DNA from: Gammaproteobacteria bacterium
GTDB lineage: Bacteria; Pseudomonadota; Gammaproteobacteria; SZUA-229
Direction: 5' to 3'
Assembly (NCBI GenBank): GCA_022340645.1
Contig: JAJDNP010000018.1
Coordinates: forward strand, 1-59,740
DNA: 59,740 bases
Shown: piece after piece, positions 8,137 to 16,490 of the stretch
Layout: the number at the start of each line of letters is the position of its first letter
Position numbering within the stretch: position 1 is the first letter of the stretch
Made by a program: the position numbers and the translations under genes
The notes under the pieces: generated by a model
What the model was told of the DNA's origin: nothing
The model's database searches: none
The model's input: only the letters and a program-made list of their open reading frames with translations

Positions 8137-9573
8137 TTATTGACACCGTTTCAGGCAATCCTTGAACAGCGGCGGGGCCAGTAAAGTCGTCACTATCACC
8201 ATAAGCACAACGGCGGAAAAAAGCGCGTCATTCAGCACCCCCAGGCTTTTTCCGATGGCGGCAAAAATAAGTCCGACTTCACCGCGCGGCATCATACCGA
8301 TACCAATGGCAAAATGATTTTTTACACTTAAGGCGCCAAACCCCGAAAGCAGCTTACCGGCAACAGCCGCCACCAGCAGCCCTGCCGCAAGTAACATCAC
8401 ATCCTGCTGCAGGAAAGTTTCAAGCTTTACCTGCAGCCCCATGAGTACGAAGAAGATGGGAACCAGAATAACTTCCAGCGGCATGATCAGGTCTTTTATT
8501 GTTACCGGGCACTTGCGATCATTATCCCAGCTCTCAAAGTAGGCATCCTGCAGGATTAAACCGGCAGCAAATGCGCCGACAATCGTTGCCAGGCCGGACA
8601 GGTTTGCCATCCATGCCATCAACATAACAAACAGGTAGGAAACAAACATCTTGGCTTCGACAATATCGAGACGGCAAAACATCCTGACAAACAAGCGTAT
8701 GATATAGGGACCGATAATTATTGTTGCTACTAAAAATATGGTTGCAGTTATAACCGTTAACGAAATGTGAATCAGGTCAATACTGCCCGTGATGACAATT
8801 CCGCTAACGATCGCCAGCATTAACAGACCAAGGACATCGTCGATAACGGCCGCACCGAGTATGATATGCGCTATTTCTGTTTTCTCCATTTTCATTTCCT
8901 GCAGTACCATCGCAGTGATGCCAACGCTGGTCGCGGCCAGCGTCGCTCCCAGGAACATACTGGTATTCAGGTCGGCATCTTCGATTAGCATACTGGATGC
9001 CAGCATGCCGAACAGAAAAGGCAGCAGCACACCGATGACGGCAACACGGCTGGAATCGGGCCCAACCTTGCGCATTTCATCAACACTGGTTTCGATACCG
9101 ACCAGGAACAGCAGGAAGATAATACCGTAGCGCGAAAACACGTCTACAGTATGCGCGACCTGTAATATTTCACCGCCATGCTCACCGCGTAATATATGCA
9201 GGATGCGCCAGGTACCTTCGGCCCCCACGGCATTGAGACAGGCCAGCTCAAGATTTTCGCCCTTGAGCATGTATTCTATGGTTGAAAATATTGCCGGTCC
9301 TTCACGCAATACGGTAATGAGATCAAACTGCAAATAAAACGCAAGATTGCCGACAGCGATCCCCATGATCAATTCGCCAATAACCGAAGGGAAGCCAAGC
9401 TTACGCGCAGAGAAACGGCCAATTAGTGCAACAAAAAGAATACCGGTTACGCCGAGTATGACAGGCGCTATCGGGTCATTGTGCGAAATGTGAAATTGTG
9501 CAGCGGAAACAGCTGAAGGCAGCAGCAGCAACAGTAATAGTATTAAACTCAGGCTGAGATTCTTTCTTATCAT
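8137..9573 (-). CDS. CPA2-family monovalent cation:proton antiporter (KefB/NapA type)
   Basis: The 478-aa protein begins with a hydrophobic stretch that could be a signal peptide (SLSLILLLLLLLPSAVSA, cleavage near residue 24). It then has ~12 helices with GELIMGIAVGN, the CPA2 core motif AAVIDDVLGLLMLA (paired Asp residues that carry the ions) and MMPRGEVGLIFAAIG in the last helices. There is no C-terminal TrkA-N domain, so it is a NapA/GerN-like exchanger, not full-length KefB. It lies downstream of hypE in the same orientation, separated by 120 bases that hold a palindromic repeat. Its closeness to the Mrp operon suggests a shared role in ion balance. Confidence 0.88.
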   Translation of the reverse strand: MIRKNLSLSLILLLLLLLPSAVSAAQFHISHNDPIAPVILGVTGILFVALIGRFSARKLGFPSVIGELIMGIAVGNLAFYLQFDLITVLREGPAIFSTIEYMLKGENLELACLNAVGAEGTWRILHILRGEHGGEILQVAHTVDVFSRYGIIFLLFLVGIETSVDEMRKVGPDSSRVAVIGVLLPFLFGMLASSMLIEDADLNTSMFLGATLAATSVGITAMVLQEMKMEKTEIAHIILGAAVIDDVLGLLMLAIVSGIVITGSIDLIHISLTVITATIFLVATIIIGPYIIRLFVRMFCRLDIVEAKMFVSYLFVMLMAWMANLSGLATIVGAFAAGLILQDAYFESWDNDRKCPVTIKDLIMPLEVILVPIFFVLMGLQVKLETFLQQDVMLLAAGLLVAAVAGKLLSGFGALSVKNHFAIGIGMMPRGEVGLIFAAIGKSLGVLNDALFSAVVLMVIVTTLLAPPLFKDCLKRCQ

Positions 9574-9616
9574 ATAGTTCGAAAAAAAGCAGATAAAACT
9601 ACTCTACTACACAGCT

Positions 9617-9650
9617 ACAGGTCGGGTTATGCTTCGCTAACCCGACCTGT
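9617..9650. repeat. REP-like palindrome between hypE and the antiporter gene
   Basis: ACAGGTCGGGTTA (9617-9629) and TAACCCGACCTGT (9638-9650) form a perfect 13-bp stem with loop TGCTTCGC. The T-run lies on the wrong side for a terminator of the minus-strand hyp genes. This sequence type is a widespread dispersed palindrome in Proteobacteria, so I call it a repeat, although it may also slow RNA polymerase. Confidence 0.7.
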
Positions 9651-9693
9651 AAAAAAATACACGCCAGATCCTTCGTTATTGATGCAATAGCAA

Positions 9694-10692
9694 TTAGCAG
9701 ATACGCGGCAACGGATCGTCTTCTAGCTCCTCAAGTATACGCTCACCACCAATCTCGGTATGCATTATTACCTGCGGTATCGCTGAATCTATATCACCGA
9801 TGATGGCTGCTTGTTGACCTTCCTCAAAAGATTGCCATGTTTCCAGCAAATTCCTGGCCTCGGAAGGTTCCACGATGGCAACCACGCGGCCTTCACAGGC
9901 GAGATACATGGGATCATAGCCCAGCATGTCACACACAGACTGTACCGGGTCACGCACCGGCAGGTTTTCCTGCTGCAGACGCACCCCCATACCGGTTGCC
10001 CGCTGCAGCTCTGCACAGACAGTCGCAATACCGCCGCGGGTGGGGTCCCGCATAAAACGCAGGCCTTTGAACTTCAATGCTGCCGTGGTCAGCTTGAGAA
10101 CACTGGCGGCGTCAGACTGGATATCGCCACGAAGGCCGAATTGTTCGCGTGCCAGCATGACGGCGATGCCATGATCACCAACCGGTCCACTGACAATGAT
10201 AACGTCACCATGCCTGATATTGTTCATTGACATTACGTGACCCTGGCGAATACCGACGCCCGTGGTTGCCAGGTACAATCCACCGCCCTCGCCACGGCGC
10301 AAAACCTTGGTGTCGCCGCATACCACATTGACACCGATTTCAGCAGCGGTTTCTGCCAGTGATTTTATAATGCGCTCCAGTGTTTGAATTTCCATGCCTT
10401 CTTCGATGAAAGCATTCAGGCTTAAATATTTCGGTATGGCGCCAGCCACTGCCAGGTCATTGCAGGTGCCGTGCACCGCCAGCGAGCCAATATTACCGCC
10501 GGGGAACTCCAGCGGCTGCACGGTAAAGCCATCGGTAGTAAACAAAACCTCACCATCGACGGTTATCGGCACAGCATCGGCATGGACATCCAGATCGGGA
10601 TTAACAAGATAACATGCAAATATCTCGTCAATGAGCTCGCGCATGTATCTGCCGCCATTACCATGTGCCAGTGAAATATGAGTGTCTTGCAT
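9694..10692 (-). CDS. hypE: Hydrogenase maturation protein HypE (carbamoyl dehydratase)
   Basis: The 332-aa protein is of the PurM/AIR-synthase superfamily, with ISLAHGNGGRYM near the N-terminus, FTTDGFTVQPLEFPGGNIG (ATP site) and the C-terminal PRIC, whose final Cys (residue 332) carries the thiocarbamate that is dehydrated to thiocyanate. HypE works with HypF to make the CN ligands of the NiFe centre in the cytoplasm. It is last in the hyp gene set and separated from hypF by a repeat element. Confidence 0.97.
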   Translation of the reverse strand: MQDTHISLAHGNGGRYMRELIDEIFACYLVNPDLDVHADAVPITVDGEVLFTTDGFTVQPLEFPGGNIGSLAVHGTCNDLAVAGAIPKYLSLNAFIEEGMEIQTLERIIKSLAETAAEIGVNVVCGDTKVLRRGEGGGLYLATTGVGIRQGHVMSMNNIRHGDVIIVSGPVGDHGIAVMLAREQFGLRGDIQSDAASVLKLTTAALKFKGLRFMRDPTRGGIATVCAELQRATGMGVRLQQENLPVRDPVQSVCDMLGYDPMYLACEGRVVAIVEPSEARNLLETWQSFEEGQQAAIIGDIDSAIPQVIMHTEIGGERILEELEDDPLPRIC

Positions 10693-10712
10693 TGTTTTAC
10701 CTTTAATTATTT

Positions 10713-10970
10713 AACCGCAGAGGCGCAGAGCAAAATCGTTCTCCGCAAAGGAACGCGAATAAACGCAAATGTACTTTTTGTCATCCTGAACCGAAGTGAA
10801 GATATTTGAGAGTAGCGCATCATCGTATTTGTATTAGATCCTTTGTTTATGCTCTGGATGGTAACTGATCATAGTTTTTGTTTTTACATTTCTATGAATT
10901 TGCGTTTATTCGCGTTCATTTGCGGAAGAAAATAATAAGTTTTTCTCTGCGTCCCGGAGCCTCTGTGGTT
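10713..10970. repeat. Copy 1 of a ~260-bp MITE-like element flanking hypF
   Basis: Outer ends AACCGCAGAGGC (10713-10724) and GCCTCTGTGGTT (10959-10970) are inverted. Inside are 30-base arms at 10741-10770 and 10898-10927 (core GAACGCGAATAAACGCAAAT), almost perfectly complementary. The interior includes a piece that reads GTCATCCTGAACCGAAGTG. The element fills the hypF-hypE gap and stops 5 bases before the hypF stop codon. A second copy in the same orientation lies at 13304-13565. Confidence 0.8.
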
Positions 10971-10975
10971 CACAC

Positions 10976-13309
10976 TTATCTTTTAAAACCATATTCTATA
11001 ACCTGGCCGAAACTGATGCCTGCATCATTGACCGGTATCAACTCGGGCAGGCAAACATTAAAACCGTCGTCTGACAATAAAACCATGGCCTGTTCAGTTA
11101 ATACACTATTTTGAAAGACACCACCGCAAAAGCAAACCGTATTCACAGCGTGATGTTGACGAATTATTTTTGCCTGTCGCAGGATAACATTCGCCAGTGA
11201 ACCATGAAATATTGCGGCACGCTCTGCGACACTTAAAGTAGAATCTAACATTACGGGAATCAATGACTTCCAGTCTGAAATCAATATGTTATTACTTACT
11301 GCTAAATCCAGCTCTATATAATGACCGGGTTTATGATGCAAGCGATCACATAGCGCTTCCAGTTCCATCGGGCCCTGGCCCTCGAAACTTGCCATGGAAC
11401 GTAAGCCCGTCAGTGCTGCCGCCGCATCAAACAGGCGGCCCACCGAACTGGATTGCGGCGCATTGATTTTTCGCTGCCATGCCTGCCTTAACATCGAATG
11501 CCGCATCGGGTCTTTTTCCGGAATATTTTCGAAATTCAGCCCCAGTTCCCAGCAGCATGCTGCTGCACTTCGCCAGGGCTCCCGACCCGCCTTGTCACCA
11601 CCTGGCAGATTAAATGACCGCATGCTGGCAAGACGCTGCCAATGCCCTGGATTGCCGAGAAACGTTTCGCCACCCCAGAGTGTACCATCTTCGCCATAAC
11701 CGACACCGTCCCAGGTAAACGCCATAACATCATCGTCGGTGGCGCACTCGTAATACGCGGCCGAGGCATGTGCCCGGTGATGGTACACGCTGTACACCGG
11801 CAGCTCCTGTTTGTTTGCCCAGCGTGTAGTGGTATAGCCGGGATGCGCATCGCAAACGATGGCTTCAGCCCTTACCTGATACAGTTGCTGCAGATCGTTA
11901 ATCATATTTTCAAAAACTTCGAAACTGCGCACGGTATTCATCTCGCCTATATGCGGAGAAACAATGGCACGATTCCCCCATGCCAGCGTCACCGTGTTCT
12001 TCATTTGCGCGCCAACCGCGAGTACCGGTTTATCCAGTTCAAACGGCAGCATCAGCTCTAGCGGTGCAATACCGCGGCCGGTGCGTATTGGCCTGGGCTT
12101 ACCGGCAATGGTGCGGTATACCGGATCATCCGCAGGCCGCACTATTGTCCGATTATGGTGCAAAAAGGCGTCGGCCACATGAGACAGGCGCGTTTCAACC
12201 TGCAGTTTATCAATTAACACCGGTTCACCGCTGATATTCGCCGATGTAGCTACCAGCGGTCCGCCGTAGTTATCAAGCAGCAAATGATGCAACGGGCTGT
12301 ACGGCAGCATCATGCCGACTTCCTTCAATCCCGGTGCGATCTTTTCAGAAATATCTGCCTGCTGTTTTTTTGTCACCAGCAGTATCGGCCTGGCCGGTTG
12401 TGACAAAATGGCTTTATCGTTTTCGGTTAATGTTACAAAACGCTCTGCTACTTTGAATGGATTGTCTTGCGGGGCCGGGAACATTATGGCCAGCGGTTTG
12501 CGGGGTCTTGGTTTATTGTCACGCAGGCGGCTGACGGCTAAAGAGTTCACTGCGTCACACATGAGGTGGTAACCGCCGATGCCTTTAACTGCAATGACTT
12601 TGCCATCACGCAGCAGCTCTACCGTTTTTTGTAACGCCGCTTCATTATCACTTGTGGCAAACGTTTCATGTTTAAAAGTAAGTGATGGGCCGCACTGTGG
12701 ACAAGCGACCGGTTCGGCATGAAAACGCCGGTTCTCAGGGTCACTGTATTCTGCAAGACAGCATGGACATAACTTAAATTCCGCCATCGAGGTATTTGGC
12801 CGGTCATAGGGCAAAGATCGTATCAGCGTGTAACGCGGCCCGCACTGGGTACAGTTGATGAAAGGGTACTGGTATCGCCGGTCAGCCGGATCGTTCAATT
12901 CAGCCAGGCAGTCATTACACAGGAAAAGATCCACCGGCACACTGATGCGTACCTTTCCCTCATCCTGGCTTTGCAGAATGCTGAATGCCGTAAACTTTTC
13001 GAGCGCTGCAGGGGAGTCCGATTCAAGCTCGGGTTTTGCCAGGGGTGGTTTTTTGTCGTAGACGTCTGCCAGGAAAGACGCTACATTTTGCGGCTGTCCC
13101 TGAACATGTATTTCTACCAGGCCGACGCAGTTTTTTACCCAGCCAACCAGATCGTGTGTTACCGCAAGCCGGTAAATAAATGGCCGAAAACCGACGCCCT
13201 GCACCTGGCCGGACAATACGATTTTTCTTGCAGAAACCGCCGTACTGGACTCCTGCACAATTTCTTTACGATTAGTCACGTTTGCAATGCTTCTATATTT
13301 AATCACCAC
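10976..13309 (-). CDS. hypF: Hydrogenase maturation carbamoyltransferase HypF
   Basis: The 777-aa protein has the full HypF order: an acylphosphatase domain (SGQVQGVGFRPFIYRLA, ~residues 34-50), two zinc-finger repeats (CNDC, CTQCGP, CPCC, CPQCGP, ~130-230), a YrdC-like domain (~220-400) and a Kae1-like C-terminal domain with the HHRAHASAAYYEC motif (~505-517). It converts carbamoyl phosphate to carbamoyl-AMP and passes the group to HypE. The start appears to be GTG at 13309, which lies inside the end of a repeat element; the first ~25 residues before the acylphosphatase fold are unusual and may come from that insertion. No good ATG exists before the domain. Confidence 0.96.
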   Translation of the reverse strand: MVIKYRSIANVTNRKEIVQESSTAVSARKIVLSGQVQGVGFRPFIYRLAVTHDLVGWVKNCVGLVEIHVQGQPQNVASFLADVYDKKPPLAKPELESDSPAALEKFTAFSILQSQDEGKVRISVPVDLFLCNDCLAELNDPADRRYQYPFINCTQCGPRYTLIRSLPYDRPNTSMAEFKLCPCCLAEYSDPENRRFHAEPVACPQCGPSLTFKHETFATSDNEAALQKTVELLRDGKVIAVKGIGGYHLMCDAVNSLAVSRLRDNKPRPRKPLAIMFPAPQDNPFKVAERFVTLTENDKAILSQPARPILLVTKKQQADISEKIAPGLKEVGMMLPYSPLHHLLLDNYGGPLVATSANISGEPVLIDKLQVETRLSHVADAFLHHNRTIVRPADDPVYRTIAGKPRPIRTGRGIAPLELMLPFELDKPVLAVGAQMKNTVTLAWGNRAIVSPHIGEMNTVRSFEVFENMINDLQQLYQVRAEAIVCDAHPGYTTTRWANKQELPVYSVYHHRAHASAAYYECATDDDVMAFTWDGVGYGEDGTLWGGETFLGNPGHWQRLASMRSFNLPGGDKAGREPWRSAAACCWELGLNFENIPEKDPMRHSMLRQAWQRKINAPQSSSVGRLFDAAAALTGLRSMASFEGQGPMELEALCDRLHHKPGHYIELDLAVSNNILISDWKSLIPVMLDSTLSVAERAAIFHGSLANVILRQAKIIRQHHAVNTVCFCGGVFQNSVLTEQAMVLLSDDGFNVCLPELIPVNDAGISFGQVIEYGFKR

Positions 13310-13565
13310 AGAGAAAAACTATTTCCGCAAATGAACGCGAATAAACGCAAATATGTTTTAAATTTTTTTATGTCGTTCTGAACGACACTGAAGAATCTTA
13401 AGAGTATCGCATCATATAGTATTGATTTGTAAGATGCTTCGCTATCGCTCAGGATAACAGTCGGATACAGGTATTTGCTTTTACATCTATATAAATTTGC
13501 GTTTATTCGCGTTCATTTGCGGAAGAATAAAAAGCTTTTCTCTATGCAGTTACACCTCTGGTGGT
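13304..13565. repeat. Copy 2 of the ~260-bp MITE-like element flanking hypF
   Basis: Inverted 30-base arms at 13323-13352 and 13495-13524 are perfectly complementary. Outer ends are CACCACAGAG on the left and CTCTGGTGGT on the right. The interior resembles copy 1 in the same orientation (both contain a TCCTGAAC/TTCTGAAC...GTATCGCATCAT-type stretch) and holds a further inner palindrome (AGAATCTT...AGATGCTTCG). The element covers almost the whole hypD-hypF gap (13310-13603) and supplies the hypF start codon. Confidence 0.8.
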
Positions 13566-13603
13566 AAAGAAAATTCATCTTCTACAGACTGGTACTAGCT
13601 CTT

Positions 13604-14728
13604 TTATCCGACGGCTTTCTGTTTAGCATCTTTGCTTACCGCTTCGCGCATGCCGCCTGCCCACCAGATTCGGCAGGCGCCTTCGTCGGAAACCATGCAG
13701 GGACCAATGGGATTTCGGGGTATACAGGCCGTGCCGAACAGTTTGCATTCGTTGGGGTAGATTTTGCCGAGTACGACCTGCGCGCAGTCACAACCCGGCG
13801 GCATCTGGCCGGCGCGCTTGCGTGCATCGTCGGCGTACGAGGGAAACAGTTTCCGGGCATCATGACTGCTGTAAGCTGCATCAAGCCGGTAACCGGATGA
13901 TGGAATAATGCCGATACCCCGCCAGTTGGCATCATAAACATTCATCGCCTTCGCAAGATGTGCCTGCGCGGTTTTGTTACCGCCCGGTTTCACCACCTGG
14001 GGATAACAGTTGTCCAGGAAGTAACGTCCTTCATCAAGCTGGCGCAGGCAGGAATACATCGCCGCCAACAGGCTGTCCGGCTGGAACCCTGCCACCGCTG
14101 CCGGGATATGGTGCCTGTCTACAACGAACTCCCATTCCTCCGGCCCCATGACGGTAGATACATGGCCAGGTGCAATTAACACGTCGAAACCGGGAGTGCC
14201 TGATTGCAGCAGCATGGCGACTGCCGGCCAGGTCAAACGCCCCGATAATAATAGCGATAAATTTTCGGGCACGCCTTCAACCATCATCGCAGCCACGGGT
14301 GCCGTCGTGGTTTCGAAACCGGCAGCAAAAAATACCACAGCTTTACCGGGATTGGCACGGGCAATACTGACGGCTTCGGTGGGCGAAGCTATGGGGCGGA
14401 TATCAGCGCCCAAAGCTTTGGCCTGTTCCAAGGTTCGCGCCTGGGTTTTGGCAACATTCACCGGGACGCGCAGCATATCGCCAAAGGCCACCAGGATAAT
14501 ATCTTCATGCAGCGCCAGTTGAATCGCCTCGAACACGTCTTCTTCCGGGCAGATACAAACCGGACAGCCCGGGCCGGGAACCAGTTCAATGTAATCCGGC
14601 AGTGCTTTGCGCAAGCCGGCCATGGTAATAGAACGCTCATGGCCGCCGCAGACATTCATGATTTTCACCTTTCCCCTGTAAGGCAGCTCATGAATACGCT
14701 CAAGCCACTGTTTAGCGTTTATCGTCAT
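13604..14728 (-). CDS. hypD: Hydrogenase maturation protein HypD
   Basis: The 374-aa protein has the HypD signatures: NVCGGHE (Cys27), PGPGCPVCICPEED (Cys55, 58, 60), and a C-terminal Cys cluster binding the [4Fe-4S] cluster (PPGCDCAQVVLG, PNECKLFGTAC, GPCMVSDEGACRIW). With HypC it forms the scaffold on which Fe(CN)2CO is built. Its ATG overlaps the hypB stop by one base, so the two are translationally coupled. The length is typical. Confidence 0.97.
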   Translation of the reverse strand: MTINAKQWLERIHELPYRGKVKIMNVCGGHERSITMAGLRKALPDYIELVPGPGCPVCICPEEDVFEAIQLALHEDIILVAFGDMLRVPVNVAKTQARTLEQAKALGADIRPIASPTEAVSIARANPGKAVVFFAAGFETTTAPVAAMMVEGVPENLSLLLSGRLTWPAVAMLLQSGTPGFDVLIAPGHVSTVMGPEEWEFVVDRHHIPAAVAGFQPDSLLAAMYSCLRQLDEGRYFLDNCYPQVVKPGGNKTAQAHLAKAMNVYDANWRGIGIIPSSGYRLDAAYSSHDARKLFPSYADDARKRAGQMPPGCDCAQVVLGKIYPNECKLFGTACIPRNPIGPCMVSDEGACRIWWAGGMREAVSKDAKQKAVG

Positions 14729-15570
14729 TACTCGTTATGAACGTGCTGGTGTTGATGATGGTGGTGATGATGGGCATGGGCTGTCTGTACCGGGTGGTCT
14801 TCAAGAAAGCGAATGCGTGCTGCTATCTGCTGCCTGACCCAGTCAATCCACTGCTGCATACCGGATTTATCTTTGGATGAAAGCTCCATCACCGGTGCAG
14901 TGCTGGCGATATCGCGTAAATAAGATCTTGCTTTTTCCACTTTAAAGTCATCAAGTACCGGCAGCAAATCGCATTTGCTAATCATTACCAGGTCTGCCTT
15001 GCGGAACATAACAGGATATTTCGCCGGCTTATCATCGCCTTCCGGCACCGACAGCAAGGTCACATCCAGATGCTGGCCAAGATCGAAACTGGCCGGGCAA
15101 ACCAGGTTGCCGACATTCTCGATAAACACGATATCGAATTCTGCAAGATCGAGATTATGCAATGCCTGGTGAACCATATGCGCATCCAGGTGGCAGGCGC
15201 TGCCGGTGGCAATCTGCACCGCCCTGACGCCATGTTTACGAATACGCTCCGCATCATTTTCGGTTTCGAGATCGCCTTCGATAACCGCGATGCGAAGAGT
15301 AGCGCCACTGCCTGTTTCAGCCAGTTGCTGGATGGTTGCTTCAAGCAGTGAAGTTTTACCTGCTCCGGGCGACGACATAATATTGATCGCCAGCACGTTG
15401 TGCTGATCAAAATGATCACGATTGTGTTTAGCGGTATGATCATTTTCATGCAGCAGGCTGTGCAATACGCTAACCGCTTCTTTGCCGCTTTCAGTTTTAT
15501 GTAGCTTGCCGCCCGGCCTGATCAGGCCTTCGTTGCCGTGGGTAACATTGCAGCCGCAGGTATCACACAT
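14728..15570 (-). CDS. hypB: Hydrogenase nickel incorporation GTPase HypB
   Basis: The 280-aa SIMIBI-class GTPase has an N-terminal high-affinity nickel motif (MCDTCGC, Cys2/5/7), a P-loop SSPGAGKTSLLE, ENVGNLVCPASFDLG with the G-domain metal-site Cys, and SKCDLLP (G4). The C-terminal tail is His-rich (residues ~262-277, about 11 His), which is an unusual place, since His stretches in HypB normally lie near the N-terminus; it may store nickel. It works with HypA to load Ni into the large subunit. Confidence 0.97.
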   Translation of the reverse strand: MCDTCGCNVTHGNEGLIRPGGKLHKTESGKEAVSVLHSLLHENDHTAKHNRDHFDQHNVLAINIMSSPGAGKTSLLEATIQQLAETGSGATLRIAVIEGDLETENDAERIRKHGVRAVQIATGSACHLDAHMVHQALHNLDLAEFDIVFIENVGNLVCPASFDLGQHLDVTLLSVPEGDDKPAKYPVMFRKADLVMISKCDLLPVLDDFKVEKARSYLRDIASTAPVMELSSKDKSGMQQWIDWVRQQIAARIRFLEDHPVQTAHAHHHHHHQHQHVHNE

Positions 15571-15643
15571 GTCATTCTCCGTTTATTAATCGTTTCTTCG
15601 CTGCAAACAACTAACAAAGAAACACATAAAATTATAATACTAC

Positions 15644-15704
15644 GAGTTATAAGTTATAAGTGGTAAGTTTTTTCCTATAACTTGAAACTTGGAACTTAAA
15701 ACTC
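15644..15704. repeat. Imperfect palindromic repeat between hypA and hypB
   Basis: The arms 15644-15669 (GAGTTATAAGTTATAAG..) and 15679-15704 are complementary over 26 bases with about five mismatches. They are built from AAGTT/AACTT steps. The repeat reaches the hypA stop codon. Such AACTT-type repeats recur in intergenic DNA of many environmental bacteria. Confidence 0.6.
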
Positions 15705-16078
15705 TAATGCATCGCCTCAGCAGCTGGCTCCTTGCCTTTCTCCAGCTCTATACTAAGCAGCATTAACTCATCGCCACTTACCAGTGTAGTCCGCCAGTCA
15801 CCGCATTGTTTGCAAATTAACTTGTTAGGCAACGCTTCCGACTCGCTGCCGCATTGCGTACAGCTCACTTTAATCGGCAAAAGTTCGATAACAAGTTCAG
15901 CGTCTTCAGCAATCGTTCCTGCGCTGGCAACCGGATAGGCATTTTTTAATAACTGGGCTTCTACACCGGATAACGGCCCAATGCCAATTACAATTGAAGT
16001 TACACACCGTGCATTGCGTTCCAGGGCGATTGCTTCAACCTGGTCTATTAATGACTGGCAGATAGCAAGCTCATGCAT
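15704..16078 (-). CDS. hypA: Hydrogenase nickel metallochaperone HypA
   Basis: The 124-aa protein starts with MHELAICQSL (the Met1/His2 nickel site) and has a zinc site with two CxxC motifs (Cys73/76 and Cys89/92). It delivers nickel to the large hydrogenase subunit together with HypB. It starts 5 bases after hypC ends. The length is normal, with a short polar C-terminal extension after residue ~113. Confidence 0.96.
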   Translation of the reverse strand: MHELAICQSLIDQVEAIALERNARCVTSIVIGIGPLSGVEAQLLKNAYPVASAGTIAEDAELVIELLPIKVSCTQCGSESEALPNKLICKQCGDWRTTLVSGDELMLLSIELEKGKEPAAEAMH

Positions 16079-16083
16079 GGTGC

Positions 16084-16332
16084 CTATCCTGCTTCAGGCC
16101 GTGTTTGCGGATCGTCAGCCAGCATCTGGTCATAGATTTCCCAGGCTGTCTGCGCCTCCTGCGGCGTAAGCCTCTGGATGGCATAGCCAACATGCACCAC
16201 CACATAATCATCGACCTTGAGCTCGTCCTCCTGCATCATGAACAGGCTGACATCGCGCTCTACGCCCTTGGCTTCACAGCGCGCCATAAAGCCGTCAATT
16301 GATTTAATTTGCATCGGGATACCAAGACACAT
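16084..16332 (-). CDS. hypC: Hydrogenase maturation chaperone HypC
   Basis: The 82-aa protein starts with MCLGIPMQI; Cys2 is the residue that binds iron and the large subunit precursor. The core DYVVVHVGYAIQRL is conserved. It partners HypD. It is the first gene of the minus-strand hyp set and shares a 158-base divergent promoter region with the hydrogenase operon. Confidence 0.97.
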   Translation of the reverse strand: MCLGIPMQIKSIDGFMARCEAKGVERDVSLFMMQEDELKVDDYVVVHVGYAIQRLTPQEAQTAWEIYDQMLADDPQTRPEAG

Positions 16333-16422
16333 TTATAAATTCCTGTAAAACGTTTTTTTTAGGGAAATCACTGATACATCAACATTCATTATACATATAA
16401 CATTACAAAATTCTTTAATGAT

Positions 16423-16436
16423 TTGACATATATCAA
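16423..16436 (+). promoter_or_regulatory. FNR/Anr-type site in the hyp-hydrogenase divergent promoter
   Basis: TTGAC-ATAT-ATCAA matches the FNR consensus TTGAT-N4-ATCAA at 9 of 10 positions. Its centre (16429.5) is 41.5 bases before 16471, and a good -10 hexamer (AATAAT, 16458-16463) lies where a class II FNR promoter needs it. This predicts oxygen-limited expression of the hydrogenase operon; it may also serve hypC on the other strand. Confidence 0.65.
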
Positions 16437-16463
16437 CAATAGTAGCACGATAATCTGAATAAT

Positions 16464-16478
16464 AAGTTACAGTAACTT
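16464..16478. promoter_or_regulatory. 15-bp perfect palindrome at the predicted transcription start
   Basis: AAGTTAC-A-GTAACTT is a perfect palindrome centred on 16471, the transcription start predicted from the FNR geometry, and ends 12 bases before the protease ATG. It could be an operator for a repressor or a 5' RNA hairpin. I do not recognise the factor. Confidence 0.4.
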
Positions 16479-16490
16479 GGCGGATCCTAG

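Noticed and set aside
9617-9650. Terminator for the hyp operon
   Set aside because: The stem is perfect but the T-run precedes it on the hyp strand; a dispersed palindrome explains it better.
9811-10230. 139-codon open frame on the plus strand
   Set aside because: Antisense shadow of hypE.
11642-12061. 139-codon open frame on the plus strand
   Set aside because: Antisense shadow of hypF, which has all its domains.
10713-13565. Composite transposon carrying hypF
   Set aside because: No transposase gene is present, and hypF fits the surrounding hyp genes; only the flanking element pair is supported.
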